A DNA stretch of 64,000 bases from Wolbachia pipientis (GTDB taxonomy: Bacteria > Pseudomonadota > Alphaproteobacteria > Rickettsiales > Anaplasmataceae): positions 434,001-498,000 of the forward strand of contig CP095495.1 of assembly GCA_023052945.1 (NCBI GenBank). Reading direction: 5' to 3'. Under the pieces are notes generated by a model. That model had not been told where the DNA came from, did not search any database, and saw only the letters and a list, made by a program, of their open reading frames with translations. Shown in pieces: positions 48,659 through 58,028 of this stretch. Both the position numbers and the translations under genes were made by a program. Position 1 is the first letter of the stretch. The number at the start of each line of letters is the position of its first letter.

Positions 48659-50809
48659 ATGGTTCGCATAAGTTATCTAGCAGTGCAACTAAACAAATAC
48701 AAAAATCAAAACGTCGCGGTTTTTGGTCTTGGTAAAACTGGTTTATCCGCCATTAACGCTCTAATAAAGAGTGGTGCAAGAGTATATGCATGGGATGATC
48801 ATGAAGAGCAAATAGCAAATGCAAAAATGATGTATAAAAAATGTAATTTTATTCATCCCAAGGAATACAATTGGCATGAGATCAGTGCATTGGTTTTAAG
48901 CCCTGGGGTGCCAACAGAGCCACATTGGATAGTAAAACTTGCAAGGAGATTTGATTGCAAAATAAAATCAGACATTGAGCTATTTCTTGAAGCTAAAACT
49001 ACGAACCAGAAGGTAATAGGCATCACAGGAACAAATGGTAAATCAACCACTACATCACTAATAGGGCACATATTAAAATCTGCAGGGAAAAAAGTAGCTA
49101 TTGGTGGAAATTTAGGCGTTCCTGTTTTGGATCTAGAAAGAGATGCAGAAATTTATGTAATTGAATTTTCCTCTTTTCAATTGGAGTTGATGAATGAAAT
49201 TAACGTGGACATTTCAGCACTGCTCAATATTACACCAGATCACATAGATAGGCATGGAAGTATGGAGAACTACATAGCAACTAAATTAAAACTGATAAAC
49301 GGTAGTGAGGTTGCCGTAATAGGATGTAACAATGAGATTACTGCTGACATATTCAACAAATTCACTGGAAACAAAATTCCAATCTCAGTAACATATTCCC
49401 CGATGTCATTCCAGCGCGTGACGCTGGAATCCAGAAAAGAAAAACCATTGCCAACTACTCAGATGACAGAGGGTGGTGCAAGAGATCTAATATCATTGGC
49501 AGGTAACAATTTGCTTGATTATAGTGAACAGATTACTGGTATAGATCGAAATTATCTGGATCCCAGTGTCAGCTACTTGGATGACAAAAGGGGCACTGGG
49601 ATTCAGAAGATCTCGTTAAAACTAGAGAATCATAGCTTATCAGTAAGCGACGTGAAAATAAACCTAATATCCAATGCAGAAAACGTAGCAGCCGCATATG
49701 CCGTATGTAAGCTACTTGGAGTAGATAGCAACACTATTATCAATGGAATCAAGTCCTTTTCAGGACTGAGGCATAGGAATGAACTGCTTGGCAAAATAAG
49801 AAATGTGTTTTTCGTGAACGATAGCAAAGCAACTAATGCAAAGTCGAGCGAAAAGGCGGTCCTATCTTATGAAAACATAAATTGGATCGTTGGTGGAAGA
49901 AGCAAAAAAGGTGGAATAGAATCATTAAGCAAGCATTTCACGAGGATTAGAAAAGCTTTTCTTATTGGGGAATCAACCGAAGCCTTTGCAAACACTATGG
50001 AGAATAAAGTAGATTATGTTAGATGTTGCAATCTAGAAGATGCATTCAGATTGGCTTTTGAAGAGGCCTTAAATAGCGCAGAAGAAGTAACTATATTACT
50101 TTCTCCCGCGTGTGCTTCTTTTGATCAATGGAAAAATTTCGAGGAACGTGGTGAAGCATTTTGTAGAATGTTTGAAAATCTCAGGTACAATCACACATGC
50201 TGTTTAGTACAATGTTGCGTGGAACAAAAGTTAATAATAGATAAGCTAATTAGGGTTATTCCATTTGAAGGGATAAGCAATGAAATCCTATTAAAAATTT
50301 GCACAGACCTTAATCTAGCTAATAGCTTTTGCAAATTTCAGAATGGAATATATAGCGCTTTGGAACACATAGCAGAGGACTTAAATAACTCAATGGAAGC
50401 TGAACTAAGAAATTCCAATTTAGAAGATATGAAAGTGCGAGAGCGGGTAAAGTTAGCTATTCAAATACGCCTTTCGAACTACGCTAAGCTACCGAATTAT
50501 AGAGAACTTTTAAAAAATGTTTTATCATTCTCCGTATCACCAAAAAATACATATTTTTCTAGTAAACTTTTATACAGAACTATTAGCACAATTTGGTATG
50601 GCATTCATGATCAATCAACAGATTTTAACTACTATACAAAAAGAGCAATATTAGCTGGAGTGTACTTAAGTACGATACTTTTTTTTATCAATGATTATTC
50701 AGAAGATTTTGCGGATACTTTATCGTTTCTTGATAACCGTATCAACAATGTCATGACATTTCAAAAATTCAAAACTCGCTTAAAAGGAATCATAGGAAAT
50801 TTTTTATAA
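48659..50809 (+). CDS. murD: UDP-N-acetylmuramoylalanine-D-glutamate ligase fused to a COQ9-family domain
   Basis: MurD adds D-Glu to UDP-MurNAc-L-Ala. Residues 1-510 show VAVFGLGKTGLSAINALIKS, the ATP loop GITGTNGKSTTTSLIGHIL, the LNITPDHIDRHGS motif, FSGLRHRNE and LLSPACASFDQWKNFEERG. Two oddities follow. About residues 247-317 derive from palindromic elements (TSMSFQ-like through YLDDKRGTGIQ) inserted in frame. After residue 510 the frame continues into a domain with DKLIRVIPFEGISNE and DQSTDFNYYTKRAILAGVY and the end FLDNRINNVMTFQKFK, a signature of the ubiquinone biosynthesis accessory family COQ9. An in-frame GTG at 50219 could start a separate COQ9. Total 716 residues against about 450 for MurD. 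Confidence 0.88.
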   Translation: MVRISYLAVQLNKYKNQNVAVFGLGKTGLSAINALIKSGARVYAWDDHEEQIANAKMMYKKCNFIHPKEYNWHEISALVLSPGVPTEPHWIVKLARRFDCKIKSDIELFLEAKTTNQKVIGITGTNGKSTTTSLIGHILKSAGKKVAIGGNLGVPVLDLERDAEIYVIEFSSFQLELMNEINVDISALLNITPDHIDRHGSMENYIATKLKLINGSEVAVIGCNNEITADIFNKFTGNKIPISVTYSPMSFQRVTLESRKEKPLPTTQMTEGGARDLISLAGNNLLDYSEQITGIDRNYLDPSVSYLDDKRGTGIQKISLKLENHSLSVSDVKINLISNAENVAAAYAVCKLLGVDSNTIINGIKSFSGLRHRNELLGKIRNVFFVNDSKATNAKSSEKAVLSYENINWIVGGRSKKGGIESLSKHFTRIRKAFLIGESTEAFANTMENKVDYVRCCNLEDAFRLAFEEALNSAEEVTILLSPACASFDQWKNFEERGEAFCRMFENLRYNHTCCLVQCCVEQKLIIDKLIRVIPFEGISNEILLKICTDLNLANSFCKFQNGIYSALEHIAEDLNNSMEAELRNSNLEDMKVRERVKLAIQIRLSNYAKLPNYRELLKNVLSFSVSPKNTYFSSKLLYRTISTIWYGIHDQSTDFNYYTKRAILAGVYLSTILFFINDYSEDFADTLSFLDNRINNVMTFQKFKTRLKGIIGNFL
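49399..49608 (+). repeat. Palindromic elements inserted in frame inside murD
   Basis: Two palindromic units bracket about 110 bases: GTCATTCCAGCGCG / GTGACGCTGGAATCCAG on the left, and GATCCCAGTGTCAGCTACTT / GGGGCACTGGGATTCAG on the right. They are of the same kind as those at 29108 and 46766. The reading frame passes through them without a stop, adding about 70 residues to the enzyme between the nucleotide-binding and C-terminal parts. Confidence 0.85.
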
Positions 50810-50861
50810 GCTTTTCATCATACTGATTATTCATATTTATATTCTCTTTTATATTCTCTAT

Positions 50862-51816
50862 AGACCTGCTGAAAAAGGTGATTGAAAAAATGATGTGAGA
50901 GAGGTAGAAGAAGAATAAGCAGATCAAGTAAGGAAAAAAAATGAGCTTTAGTTACTATAATATGAAAAAATACCCAAGAAACTTTCGTAATATAACAGGT
51001 TTAACTATAGAGGAGTTCGAAAAAGTAGTGGAAAAAGTGAGGTCTGGATGCGAAAAACAGAAAAAGTGTCATGGTAGAAGATCAAAACTACCAACTCTGG
51101 AAGATAAGTTGTTTTGCGTAATTTTGTACTATCGCACTTACATAACACATAGATTTTTAGGATGCCTATTCAATGTACACAACGCAAATGTATGTAGGTT
51201 ACTTAAGAGAATAGAGCCATTACTCGCCAAAAAAGTGACTATAACAAAAGATAGAAGTATGACGCCAGAAAAAATACTGAAGATTTTGGCTGATGTTACA
51301 GAACAGCAAATACAGAGACCAGAAGATAGTAAAAAACGGAAGAAATCATATTCAGGAAAAAAAGAACCAACACTATGAAAACTGAGATTATTATCGAAGA
51401 AGGAGGAAGAATTTTATCAGTGTCAAAGTCATACCGTGGTAGAATTAGTGATTTCCGCATAAGGAAACAAGAAAAATATTTACCACTTGATAGCATAAAA
51501 CATGCCGATTCTGGATATCAAGGTTGGCAAAAATTGCAAAGCAATGTTATAATTCCATATAAAAAGTATCGTAAAAAGCCATTAACTCCAGAGCATAATA
51601 GAAGATTAGCATCATTTAGAATGAGAGTAGAAAACAAGATCCGAGAGATAAAGATATTTAAGATTATGTCGAATGTTTATCGCAATTTTCAGAAAAAATA
51701 TAACCTGAGGTTCAATATTATTGCTGGTATTGTAAATCTTAAGCACGCCTTTTAGTTAACCTTGATTTTAGTCACCCTCCCTTCCTTTTTTTTATCGCTT
51801 GATTCGCAGCAGGTCT
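50862..51816 (+). mobile_element. IS5-family insertion sequence, copy 3 (955 bp, A7 version)
   Basis: Ends AGACCTGCTG and CAGCAGGTCT with a clean TAT duplication (50859-50861 and 51817-51819). It is one base shorter than copies 1 and 2 because its poly-A tract has seven A residues. It lies between murD and the 51.9 kb locus. Confidence 0.92.
50941..51755 (+). pseudogene. IS5-family transposase split into two frames by an A7 tract
   Basis: The first frame (50941-51378) ends SYSGKKEPTL. A second frame (51375-51755) begins at an ATG overlapping it (KTEIIIEEGG) and reaches the normal end GIVNLKHAF. Only the number of A residues at about 51357-51363 separates it from the fused 271-residue form. 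A slip by one base would restore the full transposase. It may therefore be a slippage-regulated version rather than a dead gene. Confidence 0.85.
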
Positions 51817-51851
51817 TATGTTAAAATAGCTTAATATTTATTAACAATAAA

Positions 51852-52094
51852 ATGAAAGTTATTTATTACACCAATGGTAATATCAAGCCAGAAGAAAATA
51901 CAAAACACGTGATAAACTTTTTTGGAGTACTTGGGTGTATTAAGGTTAATGCTCGTGATAAAAATCCACATAAGAAGCAAGGAAGTAAGTTAGTTAAGCA
52001 CTACTTTGACTATCCCTATTTTTCTAGAATTGTTAATCCAGAATCCTTTCAAAAAGAATTAAATGCTGAAGAAAAAAATTCAATAGGAGAATAG
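51852..52094 (+). CDS. Short N-terminal open frame, probably part of the following gene
   Basis: The 80-codon frame starts with a good ATG (KVIYYTNGNIKPEENTK) and ends ELNAEEKNSIGE. At 52072-52078 it contains seven A residues. With one more A the frame would read on through EEKKFNRRIVSLWLCFAILS into the downstream hydrolase gene, whose own first usable codon is only a TTG. The two are therefore probably one gene of about 440 codons. I recognise no domain in this part. Confidence 0.55.
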   Translation: MKVIYYTNGNIKPEENTKHVINFFGVLGCIKVNARDKNPHKKQGSKLVKHYFDYPYFSRIVNPESFQKELNAEEKNSIGE

Positions 52095-52120
52095 TATCAC
52101 TATGGTTATGTTTTGCTATA

Positions 52121-53197
52121 TTGTCCACTGCTTCTATTGTATCGTCATACTTGGCATACCAGAATCAAAAATCAAAAAAGGCACTTACAGGGTTAGTTTT
52201 TGCATCAGTAGTTCTATCAATTTTGGCTACCATATGTTTTATCGTATTTTGCCTATGGATGCTTTTTGACTTTGTTAAGGAAAGGTTCGTTGTACATAGA
52301 ATCAAAAGCCTTTTGGAAAATGAAGTCAGCCCTGAGTGGATAAAGCGTTACAAAAAAAAACTTGTAGGTGACGATAAGAAAGTGGATGCAGAAGCTCACG
52401 ATCAAGAGTTAGGAGAAAATAAAGATATAGAAGATATTGTAGAGTTCTTCTTGAAAAGAAAGAAAATTGTAGCGCTATATGAATTTCTAACAAACGGTGA
52501 AAAGTTGGTTCAAGCTGGAATGGCAATGGTAAACATGTTACTTGTGAAAGGTGTGCGTCCAAACGATATAATTTTGGATACTAACTCTCTTGGAGGAGGA
52601 ATTGCAGCAGAAGTTTTAAAAAGGTTTGAAAAGCAAGGGATTTATTTAACGCTAATTCATAGTAATTCTTATAGCTCGATTAAGGATGCAACTAATAACT
52701 TTCCTCATGGGGTAGGGAATTTTTTCATGAGACGGCTTCCTGCAAAATTCTTGAATTTTTGGTTTAGTTGTTGCGGATTGGAATTTAATTCACAAGAGGT
52801 TATAGAGAATACAAAATGTCCTGTATTGATTGTTGGTAGAAAAGGTGATACTGTAATTCCACAGGAAGCACAACTCGTTGGTAAACTTCCAGATTCATCC
52901 ACATCTGAACGGTTTAGATGGAATATAGTACTTGAACACGATCCTCAAAACACGGAGTGTAAGAGCAAAAATATTCATACTGATCATAAAGAACATTTAG
53001 TTTACCATGAAGATAACGGTAGTATAAAAAAGTATGAAGAAAAAGAAAATAAATTTATTGAAGAAGCACGTGAATATTTAATAGACTCTGAATTTAATAA
53101 AAATTTTGATCTAGAGAAGTACAGAAAAAGTGGTTTCTTTGAAAAATTGACGGAAATAGAACTGGAACCCATCAATGAAGAGCATATGCAAGTTTAA
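52121..53197 (+). CDS. Alpha/beta-hydrolase-like membrane-anchored protein
   Basis: The 358-residue product has two hydrophobic helices (about residues 5-14 and 22-49, TGLVFASVVLSILATICFIV), then a charged linker. An alpha/beta-hydrolase core follows, with the nucleophile motif LDTNSLGGGIAAEVLKRF (Ser in the N-S-L-G-G elbow). A candidate acid is seen in IVGRKGDTVIP and a candidate histidine in HKEHLVYH near the end. The GxSxG motif has Thr-Asn-Ser-Leu-Gly instead of Gly-His-Ser, so activity is uncertain. The start is a TTG; upstream codons in frame lack a good start and the preceding 80-codon frame likely belongs to it. It overlaps the convergent rsmD stop. Confidence 0.7.
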   Translation: MSTASIVSSYLAYQNQKSKKALTGLVFASVVLSILATICFIVFCLWMLFDFVKERFVVHRIKSLLENEVSPEWIKRYKKKLVGDDKKVDAEAHDQELGENKDIEDIVEFFLKRKKIVALYEFLTNGEKLVQAGMAMVNMLLVKGVRPNDIILDTNSLGGGIAAEVLKRFEKQGIYLTLIHSNSYSSIKDATNNFPHGVGNFFMRRLPAKFLNFWFSCCGLEFNSQEVIENTKCPVLIVGRKGDTVIPQEAQLVGKLPDSSTSERFRWNIVLEHDPQNTECKSKNIHTDHKEHLVYHEDNGSIKKYEEKENKFIEEAREYLIDSEFNKNFDLEKYRKSGFFEKLTEIELEPINEEHMQV

Positions 53198-53742
53198 GTT
53201 AATAGAGAAAGAAAAATTATTCTTGCTATACCATAGGTACGTTCCAAGATTATACTAAAGTTTTTATTGCACTCAAAACCTTCGTTTTTCCTAATCTCTA
53301 GAATTATCAACGCATCATCACTTAACCAGCCTGAGTGAGCTAATCCATTCAACGTTGATTCAACTAAATTACTATTATAAGGTGGGTCTATAAAAACTAT
53401 GTTGCACTTTGAAATAGGTTTTGGTAATCCGTTAGCACTGCAACAAATTAGCGTAACATTGTCCGTAATTCCAAAATCTTCTGCTGTTTTTTTAGGCAGT
53501 TGCAAATTGTAATAATCTGAATCCACCATGAATGCATGTTTAGCGCCGCGAGAAAGTGCTTCAAATGAAAAAGAGCCACTTCCGCAGAATAAATCAAGTA
53601 CATTCAAGTTATAAATAGGTTTTCTTGAGGAAAGTATACTAAATATTGCTTCTCGGACAACACTCATAGTTGGCCGTGCAGCTAAATGCTTGCCTGTAGT
53701 TATTTTTCTTCCACGATATTTGCCTGCAATAACACGTAGCAT
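53194..53742 (-). CDS. rsmD: 16S rRNA guanine-966 N2-methyltransferase
   Basis: RsmD methylates G966 of 16S rRNA in the 30S subunit. The 182-residue product has the N-terminal RVIAGKYRGRKI, the SAM-binding motif LDLFCGSGSFSFEALSRGA, the loop VDSDY, and the catalytic FIDPPY near residue 118. Length is standard. The last bases overlap the hydrolase gene on the other strand by four bases. Confidence 0.94.
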   Translation of the reverse strand: MLRVIAGKYRGRKITTGKHLAARPTMSVVREAIFSILSSRKPIYNLNVLDLFCGSGSFSFEALSRGAKHAFMVDSDYYNLQLPKKTAEDFGITDNVTLICCSANGLPKPISKCNIVFIDPPYNSNLVESTLNGLAHSGWLSDDALIILEIRKNEGFECNKNFSIILERTYGIARIIFLSLLT

Positions 53743-53865
53743 ACTAAATGAGCTCCAAATTAACTAATTATTTAATAATACATATTTAACGTCAATATGG
53801 CTTTAGCAGTTTAATAGAAAGAAGCTATCAGAGTTACTTACAAGAAGAATACAAACACAAGACCA

Positions 53866-54504
53866 TCAGTTGTTTTTCTTTGATTTGCCTGCTGCATTTA
53901 TTGCTTGACCAATCTCATCTTGTAAATCACCATAATCATTTCTTTCACCACGATTTATCCCTTCAATTCTGCTTTCTAATTCTAACTTAATTATAGTATT
54001 GATTTTATCTATATCATCTAGAAAACCTTTACATTCTTCATTACTATATTCCTCACCAGATGCCTTTTTTTCGATAAATAGACTTTTAAACTCTGCAAGA
54101 TCAGAATTCTGATCGGTATTTAGTACAACATTTCTCTCTATGAAGCTAAGATCCGACAGTAATAAACTAATCTCTAATAGATCTTCACTTTTCACGCTTT
54201 TAAGGTCTTCAAGGCTTTCTAAAATACTAAACACCTTAAGCCTTTCTTGTGCAATCTCTTTGTCTTCCTTATCAAATTCAGACAATAAACTATGATTATC
54301 TACAAATTTCTCACTCAAAGCTTTATTCAATTTAACGAAGTCGATGTCGTTATCTGGCAATGTATTATCTAATAATAGATCCACTCTTGCTCTGCGCGCA
54401 TTCAAGATGTCATCATAGTCATTTAACTTTATATTGCCATCATCGTCTTGCTGCAATTTATAATAATCAAAGCCTTTGAAATTTTTATTAGTCTTCATCT
54501 TCAA
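53866..54504 (-). CDS. Acidic hypothetical protein coupled to the virB6 array
   Basis: The 212-residue product is strongly acidic and helical (LLDNTLPDNDIDFVKLNKAL, RLKVFSILESLEDLKSVKSE), without a signal peptide or membrane helix. Its start overlaps the stop of the last virB6 gene by four bases (ATGA), so it belongs to the same operon. I recognise no family. A soluble, acidic partner of a secretion channel would fit an adaptor or chaperone role, but this is only inferred from position. No homologue elsewhere in the window. Confidence 0.7.
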   Translation of the reverse strand: MKMKTNKNFKGFDYYKLQQDDDGNIKLNDYDDILNARRARVDLLLDNTLPDNDIDFVKLNKALSEKFVDNHSLLSEFDKEDKEIAQERLKVFSILESLEDLKSVKSEDLLEISLLLSDLSFIERNVVLNTDQNSDLAEFKSLFIEKKASGEEYSNEECKGFLDDIDKINTIIKLELESRIEGINRGERNDYGDLQDEIGQAINAAGKSKKNN

Positions 54505-57500
54505 TCCTCTTTATCTCCTTTTGTATCTGGTTTCCTCATTGGTTCCGGTAATTTCCTTTTACTGTCTTCTCGATCTCTTTTTTCTTTTCTTTCAGCTCTT
54601 TCAGCACGTTTTTCTAAAGCTTCCTTGGTATTCATTTCAAAAAGTGCCTTAACGTACTCTTCTGGACTTTTTGGTTCTTTAAATAAAGGCTTAAGATTAT
54701 AAACTTTGCCTTCTCGATCTCCTCTTTCTTTTTTTCTTCTAGCTCTTTCAGCACGTTTTTCTCTAGCTTCTGGAGTATTAATATATTCTTCTGGACTTTT
54801 TGGTTCCGTGTCTAAATTTTGTGCTACTTTATTTAATTGATCAGGCTTATCTTCTTCTGTTGGCTGATCATGCTGTGGTTGATTAGGCTTGTCTTCTTCT
54901 GGTTCTCCCTTGCGTCCTATGGTGTGATCATGAAGTTTTTCTAAGAATTCCCGTCTATGTGATTTTGCTCTATAGAGTAGGTTATGATCATAGCCATGCT
55001 TTCCTATAGAATCAAGGCCATGTTCCCAAGTAAACTTCATAGCATCTTCTATTGTATAGCCCAAATGTGACCCTACATATCCTTTGTAATAATCTAAATA
55101 TTTACCAATCCTTCTATGTGTAATATCTTCTTCATCAACTCCAAACGCCCTGTAGATTTTTTCCTCAAGCTTATCAACGTCATTTTTAGGTGATATTGCA
55201 AATTTTGTTGCTTCAATAGTAGCACCTACAAGCTTACGCGGTACATCAATAGCATATTTCAGCACTCCTCCAACTCTTGGTATTTCACCTAGCAGATTAG
55301 CCGCATCTTCAGCTAATCTGTCTGGTAAATGAGTAACCCAACTGCCTAAAGACTCTAGTTTTCCACCAGCAAAATTTTGCCACTTCCGTTTGAATCCTTC
55401 CATTATGTCAACCAAAGGCGATGCTTCATACATTCTAGATATATTGTAAACACTGAATCCACCACCAGCTATACTTGAGCCCATTTGTTGTACGAACTCG
55501 CGTAAGGAGAACATTAAAAATGAAAGCAAGAATAACACAAAGATTTCCCCTGCATTAATTAAATAACCTCTCTGTATGTCTTGCACCCTTTGGTAATCGC
55601 TATTATTTTGATAATCTTTATTTAAGTCAGAGAAATTTTCCAATTTACAGCTTTTACCACTTTTAATCACCTTTTCCACTAAAGACTTTATCTCTCTTTT
55701 AAGATCTGGTCTTATGGTACCATTTCTATAATCATTCATCATCTCCCGATAATTGCTGCATTTCTCATCTACTGACCTGCAGTAAAATTCTCTTATTTTA
55801 CTGTCTATATCTATTCCTCTATCTATACTATTAATCAGCAATAAGATATCAGTCTTTTCCACTGCATGTGATAAACTATTTGTTAAGCGTACTAGATCTT
55901 TTGCACTACAGCCATTACTAACTATCATATCACTTTCCGCAATATAGTGGTCTGCTGGATTCTTTTTAGTGCCAGGAATTGGATTAAAGAAAGGGTAATC
56001 TATATAACGAAAACCTTTTTCAATGTAATCCGGTGGAAGAGGGATATACCCAGCACCGCCAGTAAATTTTATTGTACCACCTTCTCTGCTTATCTTTTCT
56101 ATACCTTCTATGTTCTTATCTACGTTCAGCGGAGAAGCTTCTCCAAGAGTGTAAGGTACGAAAATTTGCCCTGGGGTCCAACCAAAGTACTGCTTATCAA
56201 CGATACAAAAACCGCCAAACACCCATTTTGGAGCACATAACCTTACCTCAAACCATTTATTGTAGCATACAGTAAAACCTAACTGCCTATAAAAGGTATT
56301 CATTATAATGGAAGCCAGTAATGACAAGAGAGCAAATATCATAATCGACTGTAAACAAAAGCTGATGCAGAATTTTATCCAACCTTCAAACAGACTTTTC
56401 AGCGGTGAAAATAAAATAGAGATCAGGAACAATGGCATGATAGCTATAAGAAAAGCTATACCCATAAAACCAGAGAGAAATATTATGTAAGCATATAAGC
56501 ACAGCAAGAAATATAAAACTATCCCTATGAAAATTGCTGGTATCATAAGTAAGCTTGCCCACATTTGGTAATTTAAAAACGCTGCAAACTTTTTCCAAAC
56601 AGAATAAGCAAAAAACTTATTGAACATGTCCTCCATGAAGCTAAACAACTTAGCTTCATCTCCTTGAGCAATACTTCCGGTGTTCATGTTGGGAGCAAAA
56701 TTAGTAATTATACTTATCAGTTGTTCAAGACCTTTAACGAATAGAACGAGAAAATGATCATAGAAAAATCTAAAGCTTCCAGGAGATATAAGCACTATTA
56801 CTAGAGTGATTTTCATCATTCTGATGAGCATATCATGCTTAGTTTCTCGTATCATGCCAAAAAGATAAAGAAGCGATGAAATCATTACAAATAGAACAAG
56901 CAAGGAAAGAACAAAATTGTGAAAGCTCGTATTTTTTTCAGCTATATTTTCGAACATAGTTTGCGCAGCCGCACACTCACTACCTTTACAATCTTTATTA
57001 GGTGAGATCAATAAAGTGTCTTTTAGATAATGATAAACTTCATTGAAAAATCCAAAGGTACTTGGTTTTTGTACTCCACCCAAAAACTCAAAAGAGTAGC
57101 CACCTACATTATCTAAGTAATATCTATCTAATATTTTTACATATATTTTCCATCCCTTTTCTAACTTCAACTCATTACAATTTCTGTCCTTTAATTCAGT
57201 GCTATCTCTGTCTAAAGTAAAAAGTCCATTGTCGCCCTCTGCTGTGGAGTTATAACCTAGATGTACAGTAGGATATTGAGGATCGCGCATTAACTTTAGA
57301 TTTTCGTTAGGATCATCTTTCCCCGTTTGAAACAAAAGGTAAGCACCATGACCATTGGTAAACCAGCATGGAGCACCACGTGATACTGTATTTGCGCTAT
57401 CATCTTCATTAATGCACTTGCAATTTACAGTGCAACTTGCATTAGGCTTACTTGAAAATTTTTGTATGCTAGGTTTATAATCATTACAAACTAAGTGAAA

Positions 57501-57938
57501 GTCGGGTAGACTATTATCACCTGACTTGCCTTCAAATTTAGTTGCATATTTTAACTGCTCCAAGCTTTGTAAGGTATAACTGCCTTTTTTAGATTCCTTC
57601 TTGTTATTATTACTCCAAGATGTCCATGCACCATTAACTCGCACTATTAAGCTATCTCCATTGGTTTCGAGTCCGGTATCCTCCCACTTCACCACTTGGT
57701 TATGGTGAAAACCATAATTAATTTCGCCAGTTTCAGGATCAATAACTTCTCCATCTCCTGGAATAAACGCATCGTGGTCGCTTGAAAAATGAGCGCTTAC
57801 TGCAATAGGTTTAGGACCAAAATAGTCAGCAGATATGCACCTTGGAAAAGGCATATCATTCTTACTACAACCTGTGATCAGCATATAAGCTGCAAGAAGT
57901 AATACCCTAAACCAACATTTGCCTAAGCGTGATTGCAT
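54501..57938 (-). CDS. virB6-4: VirB6-like type IV secretion protein, fourth paralogue (VirB6-4)
   Basis: The 1145-residue product has a signal-type leader with a lipobox (VLLLAAYMLITGCSKND), then about 330 extracytoplasmic residues. Two clusters of VirB6/TrbL helices lie at about residues 345-395 and 455-565 (AFLNYQMWASLLMIPAIF, LYAYIIFLSGFMGIAFLIA). A soluble segment follows, then another helix near residues 805-825 (GEIFVLFLLSFLMFS). The long C-terminal tail has a repeated KSPEEY...KRAERA-R-K-R-DRE motif. Its basic, Lys/Glu/Arg-rich end is hydrophilic. VirB6 is the polytopic channel component of the inner membrane. It overlaps the acidic hypothetical gene. Confidence 0.9.
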   Translation of the reverse strand: MQSRLGKCWFRVLLLAAYMLITGCSKNDMPFPRCISADYFGPKPIAVSAHFSSDHDAFIPGDGEVIDPETGEINYGFHHNQVVKWEDTGLETNGDSLIVRVNGAWTSWSNNNKKESKKGSYTLQSLEQLKYATKFEGKSGDNSLPDFHLVCNDYKPSIQKFSSKPNASCTVNCKCINEDDSANTVSRGAPCWFTNGHGAYLLFQTGKDDPNENLKLMRDPQYPTVHLGYNSTAEGDNGLFTLDRDSTELKDRNCNELKLEKGWKIYVKILDRYYLDNVGGYSFEFLGGVQKPSTFGFFNEVYHYLKDTLLISPNKDCKGSECAAAQTMFENIAEKNTSFHNFVLSLLVLFVMISSLLYLFGMIRETKHDMLIRMMKITLVIVLISPGSFRFFYDHFLVLFVKGLEQLISIITNFAPNMNTGSIAQGDEAKLFSFMEDMFNKFFAYSVWKKFAAFLNYQMWASLLMIPAIFIGIVLYFLLCLYAYIIFLSGFMGIAFLIAIMPLFLISILFSPLKSLFEGWIKFCISFCLQSIMIFALLSLLASIIMNTFYRQLGFTVCYNKWFEVRLCAPKWVFGGFCIVDKQYFGWTPGQIFVPYTLGEASPLNVDKNIEGIEKISREGGTIKFTGGAGYIPLPPDYIEKGFRYIDYPFFNPIPGTKKNPADHYIAESDMIVSNGCSAKDLVRLTNSLSHAVEKTDILLLINSIDRGIDIDSKIREFYCRSVDEKCSNYREMMNDYRNGTIRPDLKREIKSLVEKVIKSGKSCKLENFSDLNKDYQNNSDYQRVQDIQRGYLINAGEIFVLFLLSFLMFSLREFVQQMGSSIAGGGFSVYNISRMYEASPLVDIMEGFKRKWQNFAGGKLESLGSWVTHLPDRLAEDAANLLGEIPRVGGVLKYAIDVPRKLVGATIEATKFAISPKNDVDKLEEKIYRAFGVDEEDITHRRIGKYLDYYKGYVGSHLGYTIEDAMKFTWEHGLDSIGKHGYDHNLLYRAKSHRREFLEKLHDHTIGRKGEPEEDKPNQPQHDQPTEEDKPDQLNKVAQNLDTEPKSPEEYINTPEAREKRAERARRKKERGDREGKVYNLKPLFKEPKSPEEYVKALFEMNTKEALEKRAERAERKEKRDREDSKRKLPEPMRKPDTKGDKED

Positions 57939-58028
57939 ATCTAAACTTTTTCCAAATATAGAAATAAATTTCTAAAACTTTACTTAAAATATCTTTTTAA
58001 TTAGTTACTCCATAACATCATTCATATC

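Noticed and set aside
54448..54702. Open frame opposite the 3' end of virB6-4
   Set aside because: Antisense to a clearly conserved gene and its coupled partner; no family or start support.
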